A stretch of DNA of 6,199 nt from an uncultured Eubacteriales bacterium (GTDB taxonomy: Bacteria; Bacillota; Clostridia; Oscillospirales; Acutalibacteraceae). The notes beneath the pieces were generated by a model that saw nothing but the letters and a program-made list of their open reading frames with translations, was not told the origin of the DNA and ran no database searches. The DNA is taken from assembly GCA_900321595.1 (NCBI GenBank), contig ONWP01000239.1, forward strand, positions 1 through 6,199. Direction: 5' to 3'. Below, in pieces: positions 1 through 5,560 of this stretch. Positions within the stretch are counted from its first letter, which is position 1. Every line of letters starts with the position of its first letter. A program made the position numbers and the translations under genes.

Positions 1-128
1 CCACAACGACAAAAACCCGCACGGTTTTTGACTGCGTAAACCACCAGTGCGGGATCTGTGTATGACCTTCCTCGTGCGTAAGCCCTACGGAAATCGCTGT
101 TGGACTTCAGTTTCTCGATTCTCGGCAA
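1..128 (-). CDS. rnpA: Ribonuclease P protein component, N-terminal part (cut by window edge)
   Basis: This is the small basic protein subunit of RNase P, which helps the catalytic RNA remove 5' leaders from pre-tRNAs. Only the first 42 codons are visible; the frame is open to base 1. The N-terminus reads (M)PRIEKLKSNSDFRRAYARG, a textbook RnpA start in which the L-x-S-x-x-D-F-R-R-x-Y-x-x-G pattern begins the protein, followed by a YAVKN segment that matches the family's first beta strands. The start is a TTG codon at 128-126, chosen because a GGGGG ribosome binding site (138-142) lies 9 bases upstream and the family's usual start falls there; no in-frame ATG is available. It begins 28 bases after the rpmH stop on the same strand, the near-universal bacterial rpmH-rnpA order, so the two are almost certainly co-transcribed. 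The RNA-binding RNR motif lies beyond the edge and cannot be checked. Confidence 0.93.
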   Translation of the reverse strand, partial: MPRIEKLKSNSDFRRAYARGRSYTDPALVVYAVKNRAGFCRC

Positions 129-156
129 AGCTCGTATCCCCCGGAGCCGATGGGGA

Positions 157-291
157 TCAGTAGGAAAGGACCTTTCTACCCTTCGCTCTGCGTCTGGCGA
201 GCACCTTGCGGCCGTTCTTCGTGGCCATTCTCTTGCGGAAGCCGTGCTCCTTCTGTCTCTGTCTCTTCTTGGGCTGATACGTTCTCTTCAT
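157..291 (-). CDS. rpmH: 50S ribosomal protein L34
   Basis: L34 is a tiny structural protein of the large ribosomal subunit. The frame encodes 44 residues, the normal length. It begins MKRTYQPKKRQRQKEHGFRK, continues with the invariant RM-T-NGRKVLARRRAKGR block and ends KVLSY, so identification is essentially certain. About half the residues are Lys or Arg, as expected for an rRNA-binding peptide. The ATG at 291 is preceded by a perfect GGAGGA ribosome binding site (301-306) at 9-base spacing. The gene is driven by a strong promoter (380-409) through a leader of about 80 bases and is followed by rnpA. dnaA, which often lies immediately upstream and divergent in Firmicutes, is absent; tldE is there instead, on the same strand. 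Confidence 0.98.
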   Translation of the reverse strand: MKRTYQPKKRQRQKEHGFRKRMATKNGRKVLARRRAKGRKVLSY

Positions 292-300
292 GTTGCGTTG

Positions 301-306
301 TCCTCC
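301..306 (-). promoter_or_regulatory. Ribosome binding site of rpmH
   Basis: GGAGGA read on the minus strand, 9 bases before the rpmH ATG. It fits the high translation expected of a ribosomal protein gene. Confidence 0.85.
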
Positions 307-315
307 TTGCAAACT

Positions 316-331
316 GCGGGAAATACCCCGC
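316..331 (-). other. Short hairpin in the rpmH leader
   Basis: On the minus strand GCGGG (331-327) can pair with CCCGC (320-316) around a 6-base loop. The 5-bp all-GC stem lies in the untranslated leader about 10 bases upstream of the rpmH ribosome binding site. It is too short and lacks a following T run, so it is not a terminator. It could stabilise the mRNA 5' region or affect translation of L34, but it may equally be chance. Confidence 0.35.
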
Positions 332-379
332 TCAAAAATAGTCGGTTTTGTGATGGCTTCATGAGCCCTACGATTTGTT

Positions 380-409
380 ATTATATAACATTCGGCGGTT
401 GTCTGTCAA
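380..409 (-). promoter_or_regulatory. Sigma-A promoter of rpmH-rnpA
   Basis: Read on the minus strand, a perfect -35 box TTGACA (404-409) is followed after 18 bases by a perfect -10 box TATAAT (380-385). Transcription should start near 372-374, giving a leader of about 80 bases. Both hexamers are consensus, as expected for a ribosomal protein operon in a low-GC-promoter Firmicute. The -35 box lies only 23 bases past the tldE stop, with no terminator between, so read-through from the tldD-tldE transcript into rpmH is possible. Confidence 0.88.
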
Positions 410-432
410 GTATCAAATTTGTCTTTTGTCTG

Positions 433-1734
433 TTACGAACCGGATACGGTCACGCCGTCAAACGCGACATAGGGCGCGACGCCGGAGCCGTCGCAGACGG
501 TCTCGCGTGAAATGTCCGTGATGTGCATGAGCATATCCGCCAGATTGCCGCTGATCATCGTCTCCGTGACAGGGCGCGTGACGCGTCCGTTTTCGATCAG
601 GAAGCTGTTCTTCGCGACGGCGGAAAAATCGCCGTTGCCGGCCGGTTCTCCGCCGGAGACGCGGCAGACGAGCAGCCCGCGCTCAATGCCGGCGATGATC
701 TCATCGACGGATCTCGATCCGGCGACGACCTCCGAACAGCCCGAGAGCGTCGAACAGCGCTTGTTGCCCGTCTTGCGGGCAGTGTACTCGCTCAGGGTGA
801 AGCACCTGAGCACGCCGTTTTCGATAACGGTGCAGTTCTCGGTCGGATAGCCCTCGCTGGTAAAACGCTCGCCGCCGACGATCCGCTCGTCGATCGGGAT
901 GAGCCGGAAGGTGAGCTTTTCGCTCGCGACCTGCTGCCCCAGCTTGTCCTTCCACGGCGACGTCCCGTCCAGGATCGCGCTGCCGCCGGTGAAGGAATGA
1001 ATTGCGGTATCGACGATATCGTCCAGACAGGAGGGCGCGAACACAGCGATCCCGGTGAATTTTCCGTTGTAGGGCGCGGCTTCCAGCTCGCGCTGGCACA
1101 GCTCGTACATCTGCTTCTGATCGCCCAGCTCGATCAGCTTCCGATCAAGAGAGACAAAGTCCATCCCGACGGAATTGAAGCTGGTCGCCTTGTCGCCGTC
1201 GTGCGCCGAATACATGCTCGACAGGCTGTAGTAGCCGCCGCGCTTGGTGAATCGCACGCCGTTCGTGTTGCCGAAGCAGGCGGTCCAGACGCCGAAATCC
1301 GCGATCAGCTGCTCGATCAGCACCTTCGGATACAATGTATGCACGTCGTCGAGGTATTCACGGATGCGGTCGAAGAAGCGGTCCCGGTCGGGCTCTTCCA
1401 GGCCGAACGTGAAATCGGCGTTGCCCAGCACCGGCGCGATGGACAGACAGTCGTCCTCATCCGCGGCCGCGGCGTTCGCGACGCACTGTTTTGCGGCCTC
1501 GTCGATGGAAATCTCGTCCGTCTTGTTGATGGATATGACGCCTTTGCGCTGATCCTTGATCGCGCGCATGGAGATCGAAGCGTTATAGATGGAGCGCAGC
1601 AGGCTGAATTCGCCGGCGTCTACGTTCATCTCGTCCACATGGCTGCGGGATACGATGCAGTCCGCGTCGTCCGCGCCGTAAAAGCGGAGCCGCTCGAGCG
1701 CGTACGCGCAGATTTTGGTCAGATCTCTTTCCAT
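433..1734 (-). CDS. tldE: TldE/PmbA-type metalloprotease partner subunit
   Basis: This is a TldD/PmbA-family protein of 433 residues (E. coli PmbA has about 450). In characterised systems TldE pairs with TldD as a heterodimeric cytoplasmic metalloprotease that degrades unfolded peptides and trims some ribosomal peptide precursors and antitoxins; TldE itself carries no metal site. Consistent with this, no HExxxH motif is present here. The family core is clear: a GGSAILDGTSPWKDKLGQQV block (about residues 250-269) matches the PmbA substrate-cleft segment, then ENGVLRCFTLSEYTARKTG, and near the C-terminus SGNLADMLMHI. The frame is open 11 codons further upstream, but the ATG at 1734 is preferred because GGGAGGTG (1741-1748) lies 6 bases before it. 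That binding site overlaps the tldD stop, and only 5 bases separate tldD from this start, indicating translational coupling. The stop is TAA at 433, with no hairpin terminator behind it. Confidence 0.93.
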   Translation of the reverse strand: MERDLTKICAYALERLRFYGADDADCIVSRSHVDEMNVDAGEFSLLRSIYNASISMRAIKDQRKGVISINKTDEISIDEAAKQCVANAAAADEDDCLSIAPVLGNADFTFGLEEPDRDRFFDRIREYLDDVHTLYPKVLIEQLIADFGVWTACFGNTNGVRFTKRGGYYSLSSMYSAHDGDKATSFNSVGMDFVSLDRKLIELGDQKQMYELCQRELEAAPYNGKFTGIAVFAPSCLDDIVDTAIHSFTGGSAILDGTSPWKDKLGQQVASEKLTFRLIPIDERIVGGERFTSEGYPTENCTVIENGVLRCFTLSEYTARKTGNKRCSTLSGCSEVVAGSRSVDEIIAGIERGLLVCRVSGGEPAGNGDFSAVAKNSFLIENGRVTRPVTETMISGNLADMLMHITDISRETVCDGSGVAPYVAFDGVTVSGS

Positions 1735-1739
1735 TTCGC

Positions 1740-3122
1740 TCACCTCCCGCCGATGTTGACGCGGCATTTGACTGCCGGACCGCCGTCGGAGACGGCCATC
1801 GGCTGTTTTTTGCCGCAGTAGCCGGAGCTTGACCAGGAGACTTCGTCGGAGAGCATATCCACTGTGCGGAGCATATCAAAGGCGACGCCGGAGATCGTTG
1901 TGTCGCGCAGGGCTTTGCCGAGCTTTCCGTTTTTGATCTCATAGCCCATGGTGATGCCGAACATGAACTCCCCGGTGGTGTCCGCCTGACCGTTCATGGA
2001 GCGGGTGAGATAGTAGCCGTTGTCGATGGACGCGATCATATCCGAGAGCTTGTCCGTCCCCGGCAGGATCGCGGTGTTGCGCATGCGGATCAGGGGCTCG
2101 TCCGCGAAGCCGTACGCGCGGGCGTGTCCGGTCGGCTCCATGCCGAAATGCGCGGCGGACTCCCGGTTGTTCATGAATCCCTTGAGAACGCCGTTCTCGA
2201 TCAGCACCGTATCCCGGCACTCGACGCCCTCATCGTCCACGTAGACGGGCAGCGGCGCGCGCTTGCCGAACGCGGTGTGCGCGAAGTCCACGATCGAGAC
2301 CAGCGGGCTGGCGACCTGTTTGCCGAGATTCGGCCCGGCGACGGAGCCGCCCAGCACGAGATCCGCCTCCACGGTGTGACCGACGGCCTCGTGCGCGATC
2401 ATGCCGGCGATGGACGGATCGATCACGCAGTCGCAGACCCCGGCTTCGGAAAAGACGCCGTCGCGCTTCTGCATCAGCTGTTCATAGAGCTTGTCCAGCT
2501 TTTCGGCGAACTGCGTCGGATCGGTGAAATAATCGCCGAAGTAGCCGCAGCCGCAGTCCATGACTTCAAATAGCTCCACGTTCGTGCCGTCCGCGCATTC
2601 GGCGGACAAGTCCACATAGAGACAGGCGCGGGGATTGATCATGTGCGAAACGGTGCCGGCGCTTGTCTTGAGCAGCTTTTCCATGGCGTCGGTGACGAGC
2701 ATGACGCTGCGCGCTGAAAGGTTCGGGTATTTCTCCTTGATGTAGTCGTCGAGTCCTCTGGCGTATTCGAGCATTCGCTTCTGATCCGTGACGACGAAGT
2801 CGCGGGGAGACTGATAGCGCGTGGGCGCGGTTTCAGCCAGGTGAACGTCCGGCTTCGTGACCTTGCCGCTCAGGAACCGGGCGTTGGAAAGCGCCGCGCG
2901 CAGGACGGTATCCGCAGCCTCGCGGTTCAGCTCTCCCGCGGAGGAAAAGCCCCACAGGCCGTCCTTGAAGACGCGCGCGCTCACGCCGCTGGTGACGGCC
3001 GTCGCGTTTGAGGTCAGATTGCCGGCGGTGATGACGACGCTGGTGTTCGTGTTCTGATGGGCGCGGATCTCGGTGTATTCGCTTACGCCCGCCAGCGCGT
3101 CGCCGATGATGTCAGGTATCAT
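1740..3122 (-). CDS. tldD: TldD-type zinc metalloprotease subunit
   Basis: This is the catalytic partner of TldE, a cytoplasmic zinc protease, 460 residues long (E. coli TldD has 481). The metal motif HEAVGH is at residues 244-249, followed by TVEADLV, which matches the family's HExxxHxxExD pattern; the two His should bind zinc and the Glu should activate water. The third expected ligand, a Cys near the C-terminus in a G-[MY]-C-GK context, is Cys436 in GYCGKK. Other family landmarks are GKQVASPLVSIVD, DDEGVECRDTVLIENGVLKG and TGEFMFGITMGYEIKNGK. All catalytic positions are intact, so it should be active. The ATG at 3122 is the only plausible start; its binding site is modest (AGAAGG about 12 bases upstream), so it may depend on translation of the upstream gene, whose stop is 21 bases away. 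Tight spacing to tldE fits the obligate heterodimer. The natural substrate is unknown. Confidence 0.95.
   Translation of the reverse strand: MIPDIIGDALAGVSEYTEIRAHQNTNTSVVITAGNLTSNATAVTSGVSARVFKDGLWGFSSAGELNREAADTVLRAALSNARFLSGKVTKPDVHLAETAPTRYQSPRDFVVTDQKRMLEYARGLDDYIKEKYPNLSARSVMLVTDAMEKLLKTSAGTVSHMINPRACLYVDLSAECADGTNVELFEVMDCGCGYFGDYFTDPTQFAEKLDKLYEQLMQKRDGVFSEAGVCDCVIDPSIAGMIAHEAVGHTVEADLVLGGSVAGPNLGKQVASPLVSIVDFAHTAFGKRAPLPVYVDDEGVECRDTVLIENGVLKGFMNNRESAAHFGMEPTGHARAYGFADEPLIRMRNTAILPGTDKLSDMIASIDNGYYLTRSMNGQADTTGEFMFGITMGYEIKNGKLGKALRDTTISGVAFDMLRTVDMLSDEVSWSSSGYCGKKQPMAVSDGGPAVKCRVNIGGR
1741..1748 (-). promoter_or_regulatory. Ribosome binding site that fixes the tldE start
   Basis: GGGAGGTG on the minus strand, 6 bases before the ATG at 1734. 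It overlaps the last two bases of the tldD stop codon, so terminating ribosomes can reinitiate on tldE, a common way to keep two subunits in balance. Confidence 0.85.
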
Positions 3123-3143
3123 TTGTGCGTGCTGCCTTCTTTC

Positions 3144-4949
3144 TTATTGTCCCAGAATGCCCTGTACGCCTTCGGAGAGCCGGCCGAAGATCCCGGAGAG
3201 GATGGACGAGGAATTTGTGATCTCGCTGCCGGATTCGGTGCCGGAGACCGTGCCGAGAGAGGCGTCGCCCCAGATCTCGATCTGGATCTCCGTGCCTTCG
3301 TAGACGACGGAGCCGGCCGCCGGGTTCATCACGGCCACAGTGCCGGCCGCGTTTCCGCCGGGATTGGGACGTTCAATGATGTTGTAGGTCAGATTCAGTC
3401 TGCCGAGGTAGTAGACGGTTTCGGTGAACGGCAGACCGACGAAATTCGGCACGGAGACCGTGGACGCGCCGCGGCTGTATTTGAGCGTCAGGTTGGAGCC
3501 TCTGGCGACTTTCGTGCCGGGCGCGATATCCTGCTCGAAGATCACGTCGGGCGCGACGTCCTTCGCGTTCTCCTGCTGCAGGGTGATGTGCAGATCGTAG
3601 TCGTTCGCGTATTGCTCGATCAGCGCGTCGGACTTCAGTCTGCCGCCGAAATCCGGCATCTCGAAGACGCGGGCGCTCGTGGTCTTGCCGCCGGAGAAGT
3701 TGAAGGTGATGAGCCCCGTGAGCGCGAGCGCGGCGAAGAGGATCAGCATGATGAAGACGATCGCGACGCTGATGAGCACGACGGTCGCGGTGGAGCTGCC
3801 GGCCGGTTTCGCGTCCTTTGTCAGAACGGGTACCAGCTCCGGCTCCTGGATGGCAACCGGCTCATCGGGAATGCGCGGCTTGGGCTCGTTCTCCGGCAGG
3901 CCGTCCTCCAGATCGGAAAGCGGATCGCGCAGCAGCGCGTTTGACAGCACGTTTGAGGTGGCGTTCGGTTTCGCCGCCGCCTTCCTCGCGCGCTGATACT
4001 GTTCCGGGTCGAGCGCGTCGCGCAGCGCCTGAATATTCTGCGGGCGATCCTCGCGCTTGAGCTGCAGACCGGCGATGAGCGCCGCTGTGACGTATTCCGG
4101 CAGCGCTTTTGCCGTCTCCGCGGGAATGGTCAGATTATCTCTGGAAAGGCGGGTCTGGGCGTCCAGAGGCGCTTTTCCGGTCAGACTCCGGTAGGTGACG
4201 GCGGACAGCGCGTAAATATCCGTGGCCGGGCAGAGCTGCTCCGTCGAGACGTATTGCTCGAGCGCCGCGTAGCCGGGACGGATCTCCGGCGCGACGGGCG
4301 CGTCCACGGCGCGCAGCTCCGGGATCGTAAAGCCCCAGAGCCGGAACCGGTCGTCGGCGCAGAGGAACAGCGTATCCGGCGCGATGCCGCCGTGAATGAT
4401 CCCGTTGGCGTGCAGCTTTTCAAGCGCGCCGGGCAGATCGCTGAGCTTGACGCTGAGGTCAGACCACTGCATGGGCCCGTTTTCATCCAGGTACTGTCCC
4501 AGCGTCATGGTGCCGTCCGCGTCGCAGACCGCGTAAGCCGTGCCGCCGGATTCAAAGACGTCCCGGACGCCGATAAACTGATCCAGATGCCGCAGCTTTG
4601 CGAGCTTGTGCCACAGGTCGAGGAAGCTGCGCCGGTAGCTTGTGAAGGTCACGTCGTAGTTTTCGCGCGGCACCAGCATCCCGTTTTCATTTCTGTCGCA
4701 CAGATCCGACGGCAGGAACTCGCGGATGCGCACGCAGGAGTTCGTCATGTTGTCGAGTCCCAGATACGTGACCCCCTCGCTGTTTCGTTCGAGAATGTCG
4801 CCGACGATGTATTTGCCGCCGAGTACGGTCTGATACGGCAGAAACGGAGATTCCTGCTGTTTTTTCAGATCGAAGCCGCAGTAAGGACAGACGTCTTTTC
4901 CCGTGACGTCGTTCATACAGCCGGGGCAGAAAAGAATTTGTTCGCTCAT
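3144..4949 (-). CDS. Zinc-ribbon, pseudokinase, transmembrane, PASTA-domain protein
   Basis: A 601-residue single-pass membrane protein. Order: a zinc ribbon with Cys8, Cys11, Cys21 and Cys24 (CPGC and CPYC); a kinase fold from about 43 to 314; a linker rich in Pro, Glu and Asp; a transmembrane helix at 388-414; two PASTA domains (about 429-494 and 496-562); and a Ser/Thr/Gly-rich tail. The kinase call rests on family landmarks: LGGKY, LHANGIIH, PGYAALEQY (225-233), TDIYAL and SLTGKAPLDA. Catalytic residues are gone: the VAIK Lys is Arg76, the alpha-C Glu is Leu112, HRD is His-Gly-Gly (186-188), the loop Asn is Thr193, DFG is Gly-Phe-Thr (206-208), and the glycine loop is ERNSEG. It is therefore probably a pseudokinase. 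PASTA domains in relatives bind peptidoglycan fragments or lipid II, so a wall-sensing scaffold is inferred. The ATG at 4949 is chosen over one 18 bases upstream because GGAGGG (4956-4961) precedes it. No partner PrpC-type phosphatase gene is nearby. Confidence 0.9.
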   Translation of the reverse strand: MSEQILFCPGCMNDVTGKDVCPYCGFDLKKQQESPFLPYQTVLGGKYIVGDILERNSEGVTYLGLDNMTNSCVRIREFLPSDLCDRNENGMLVPRENYDVTFTSYRRSFLDLWHKLAKLRHLDQFIGVRDVFESGGTAYAVCDADGTMTLGQYLDENGPMQWSDLSVKLSDLPGALEKLHANGIIHGGIAPDTLFLCADDRFRLWGFTIPELRAVDAPVAPEIRPGYAALEQYVSTEQLCPATDIYALSAVTYRSLTGKAPLDAQTRLSRDNLTIPAETAKALPEYVTAALIAGLQLKREDRPQNIQALRDALDPEQYQRARKAAAKPNATSNVLSNALLRDPLSDLEDGLPENEPKPRIPDEPVAIQEPELVPVLTKDAKPAGSSTATVVLISVAIVFIMLILFAALALTGLITFNFSGGKTTSARVFEMPDFGGRLKSDALIEQYANDYDLHITLQQENAKDVAPDVIFEQDIAPGTKVARGSNLTLKYSRGASTVSVPNFVGLPFTETVYYLGRLNLTYNIIERPNPGGNAAGTVAVMNPAAGSVVYEGTEIQIEIWGDASLGTVSGTESGSEITNSSSILSGIFGRLSEGVQGILGQ

Positions 4950-4955
4950 GACAAA

Positions 4956-4961
4956 CCCTCC
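4956..4961 (-). promoter_or_regulatory. Ribosome binding site that fixes the pseudokinase start
   Basis: GGAGGG on the minus strand, 6 bases before the ATG at 4949. The alternative in-frame ATG at 4967 has no binding site and would lie only about 9 bases from the predicted transcript end, so 4949 is preferred. Confidence 0.85.
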
Positions 4962-4982
4962 ATTCATATTAAACCATTCTTT

Positions 4983-5011
4983 ATTATATCATAAAGCATT
5001 CTGTGAAACAA
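4983..5011 (-). promoter_or_regulatory. Promoter of the pseudokinase-tldD-tldE cluster
   Basis: On the minus strand TTGTTT (5006-5011) is followed after 17 bases by a perfect TATAAT (4983-4988), preceded by TGA, which gives an extended -10 (TGnTATAAT). Transcription should begin near 4976, giving a leader of about 27 bases. No second promoter is evident in the short gaps before tldD or tldE, so this is likely the operon promoter. Confidence 0.8.
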
Positions 5012-5036
5012 TACCAGACAGAAAAAAATTGTGTCG

Positions 5037-5120
5037 TCAGGCGGGCTCAATAGTCTTGACGGCGTTGACAGATTCCTCAGAAATGATGACTTTTGTACAA
5101 TTTTCACAGATTTTCGGCAT
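5037..5120 (-). CDS. Candidate 27-residue CxxC microprotein
   Basis: A short frame starts at ATG 5120 and ends at TGA 5037, with 27 residues beginning MPKICENCTKVII and ending TIEPA. Support for translation comes mainly from the ribosome binding site: GAGGTGAT (5124-5131) matches eight bases of the complement of the usual 16S 3' end, with suitable spacing. A single CENC motif at residues 5-8 resembles half of a zinc ribbon; with only two cysteines, metal binding would need a dimer or a partner. I do not recognise a family. It lies upstream of the pseudokinase gene on the same strand, which itself starts with a zinc ribbon, and is divergent from the regulator at 5217. I found no clear promoter of its own in the 96-base divergent gap. 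It could be a genuine small protein, a leader peptide or a decayed gene remnant. Confidence 0.5.
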   Translation of the reverse strand: MPKICENCTKVIISEESVNAVKTIEPA

Positions 5121-5125
5121 GAAAT

Positions 5126-5131
5126 CACCTC
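5126..5131 (-). promoter_or_regulatory. Strong ribosome binding site of the 27-codon frame
   Basis: GAGGTG on the minus strand, continuing as AT toward the start (GAGGTGAT), 5 bases before the ATG at 5120. This is one of the best ribosome binding sites in the window and the main reason for calling the short frame. Confidence 0.65.
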
Positions 5132-5161
5132 AATTATTTGAAGGAAAGAAATCTCGATTCC

Positions 5162-5190
5162 TTGTTTTTTTTAGAAAAGTGTGTTATGAT
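5162..5190 (+). promoter_or_regulatory. Promoter of the XRE-type regulator
   Basis: TTGTTT (5162-5167) and TATGAT (5185-5190) are separated by 17 bases, with TGT just before the -10 box, giving an extended -10. Transcription should start near 5197, so the leader is about 20 bases. The start point falls inside the TTAACGTGTT element at 5192-5201. A GTTA/TAAC inverted repeat (5183-5186 and 5193-5196) spans the -10 box. Confidence 0.75.
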
Positions 5191-5191
5191 T

Positions 5192-5201
5192 TTAACGTGT
5201 T
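5192..5201 (+). repeat. TTAACGTGTT element, copy 1 (at the regulator transcription start)
   Basis: The ten bases TTAACGTGTT sit between the -10 box and the ribosome binding site of the regulator gene. An identical copy follows the gene at 5481-5490. The core AAC-GT-GTT is a small inverted repeat. The position is typical of an autoregulatory operator, but binding is inferred only. Confidence 0.45.
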
Positions 5202-5202
5202 T

Positions 5203-5211
5203 GGGGAGGTG
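5203..5211 (+). promoter_or_regulatory. Ribosome binding site of the regulator gene
   Basis: GGGGAGGTG, 5 bases before the ATG at 5217. It selects this start over internal Met20 and Met27 of the same frame. Confidence 0.85.
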
Positions 5212-5216
5212 TAAAC

Positions 5217-5474
5217 ATGAGAGTCAGAAAGCAGCCGCTTGGCACACGCAATATTGCAGGTTCGCGGGTGGAAATGCGCAGGAAAGAGATCGGTATGAAG
5301 CAGAAGGATCTGCTTACGAGGCTGCAGGTCAGAGGCATTGATTTGAATGCGTCGGGTCTGTCGAAGCTGGAGGGGCAGTTCCGCTCCATTTCGGACTTCG
5401 AACTGGTCGCGCTGGCTGAGGTCCTGGGCGTATCCATCAACTGGCTTGTAGGTCAGGAAGAAAAAGACGCCTGA
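5217..5474 (+). CDS. Small XRE-family helix-turn-helix transcriptional regulator
   Basis: An 85-residue protein made almost wholly of one Cro/C1-type DNA-binding domain. After a basic N-terminal stretch (MRVRKQPLG) the first helix runs about residues 11-24 (NIAGSRVEMRRKE), the HTH pair is about 28-40 (KQKDLLTRLQVRG) and 44-55 (recognition helix, NASGLSKLEGQF), and the last helices contain DFELVALAEVLGVSINWLVG, the usual end of this domain. There is no sensor or protease domain, so it probably works as a DNA-binding dimer, either as an autorepressor or as a regulator of neighbours. It is the only complete plus-strand gene in the window, divergent from the 27-codon frame and convergent with folC. 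Its own promoter and ribosome binding site are strong. The TTAACGTGTT element at its transcription start is a candidate binding site. Similar small XRE proteins occur both on mobile elements and as stable chromosomal genes; no other mobile gene is visible here. Confidence 0.88.
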   Translation: MRVRKQPLGTRNIAGSRVEMRRKEIGMKQKDLLTRLQVRGIDLNASGLSKLEGQFRSISDFELVALAEVLGVSINWLVGQEEKDA

Positions 5475-5480
5475 AAAACC

Positions 5481-5490
5481 TTAACGTGTT
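5481..5490 (+). repeat. TTAACGTGTT element, copy 2 (after the regulator gene)
   Basis: An exact second copy of the 10-base element found at 5192-5201, starting 7 bases after the regulator stop codon. Together the copies bracket the gene in direct orientation. Confidence 0.45.
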
Positions 5491-5560
5491 CGCAAGGCAT
5501 TCGGTAAAAAAGAGCGACTACAGCTTTTGCGATACTTGAAATATAAGCGAATACACAATC

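Noticed and set aside
11..29. Terminator-like inverted repeat (7-bp arms, A and T runs) inside rnpA
   Set aside because: It lies within the conserved KNRAGF coding stretch of rnpA, has only two GC pairs and would cut off an essential gene, so it is treated as coincidence of coding sequence.
100..510. Plus-strand frame running through rnpA, rpmH and the intergenic promoter
   Set aside because: It crosses two certain genes in antisense and a promoter; it has no ribosome binding site and no recognisable protein content.
1735..1767. Longer tldE frame starting at 1767
   Set aside because: It would overlap the tldD end by 28 bases without its own binding site, and the extra 11 residues do not resemble the family's N-terminus; GGGAGGTG marks 1734.
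523..1821. Long open frame of 432 codons on the plus strand across tldE
   Set aside because: It is an antisense shadow of the GC-rich tldE gene. Its translation has no recognisable family and it has no ribosome binding site, while the opposite strand encodes a clear TldE. The same applies to the plus-strand frames at 2124-2573, 3057-3944 and 4254-4994.
4949..4967. Upstream ATG at 4967 as the pseudokinase start
   Set aside because: It has no ribosome binding site and lies about 9 bases from the predicted transcription start; GGAGGG lies ahead of the ATG at 4949 instead.
5021..5063. Possible terminator after the 27-codon frame: CGTCA/TGACG arms followed by seven T on the minus strand
   Set aside because: The stem has only 5 good pairs with a 17-base loop and a gap before the T run. 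It is too weak to call, although partial attenuation before the pseudokinase promoter cannot be excluded.
4903..5214. Plus-strand frame of 103 codons across the pseudokinase start and the divergent gap
   Set aside because: It runs antisense through the start of the pseudokinase gene, its promoter and the 27-codon frame, and has no ribosome binding site, so it is probably chance.
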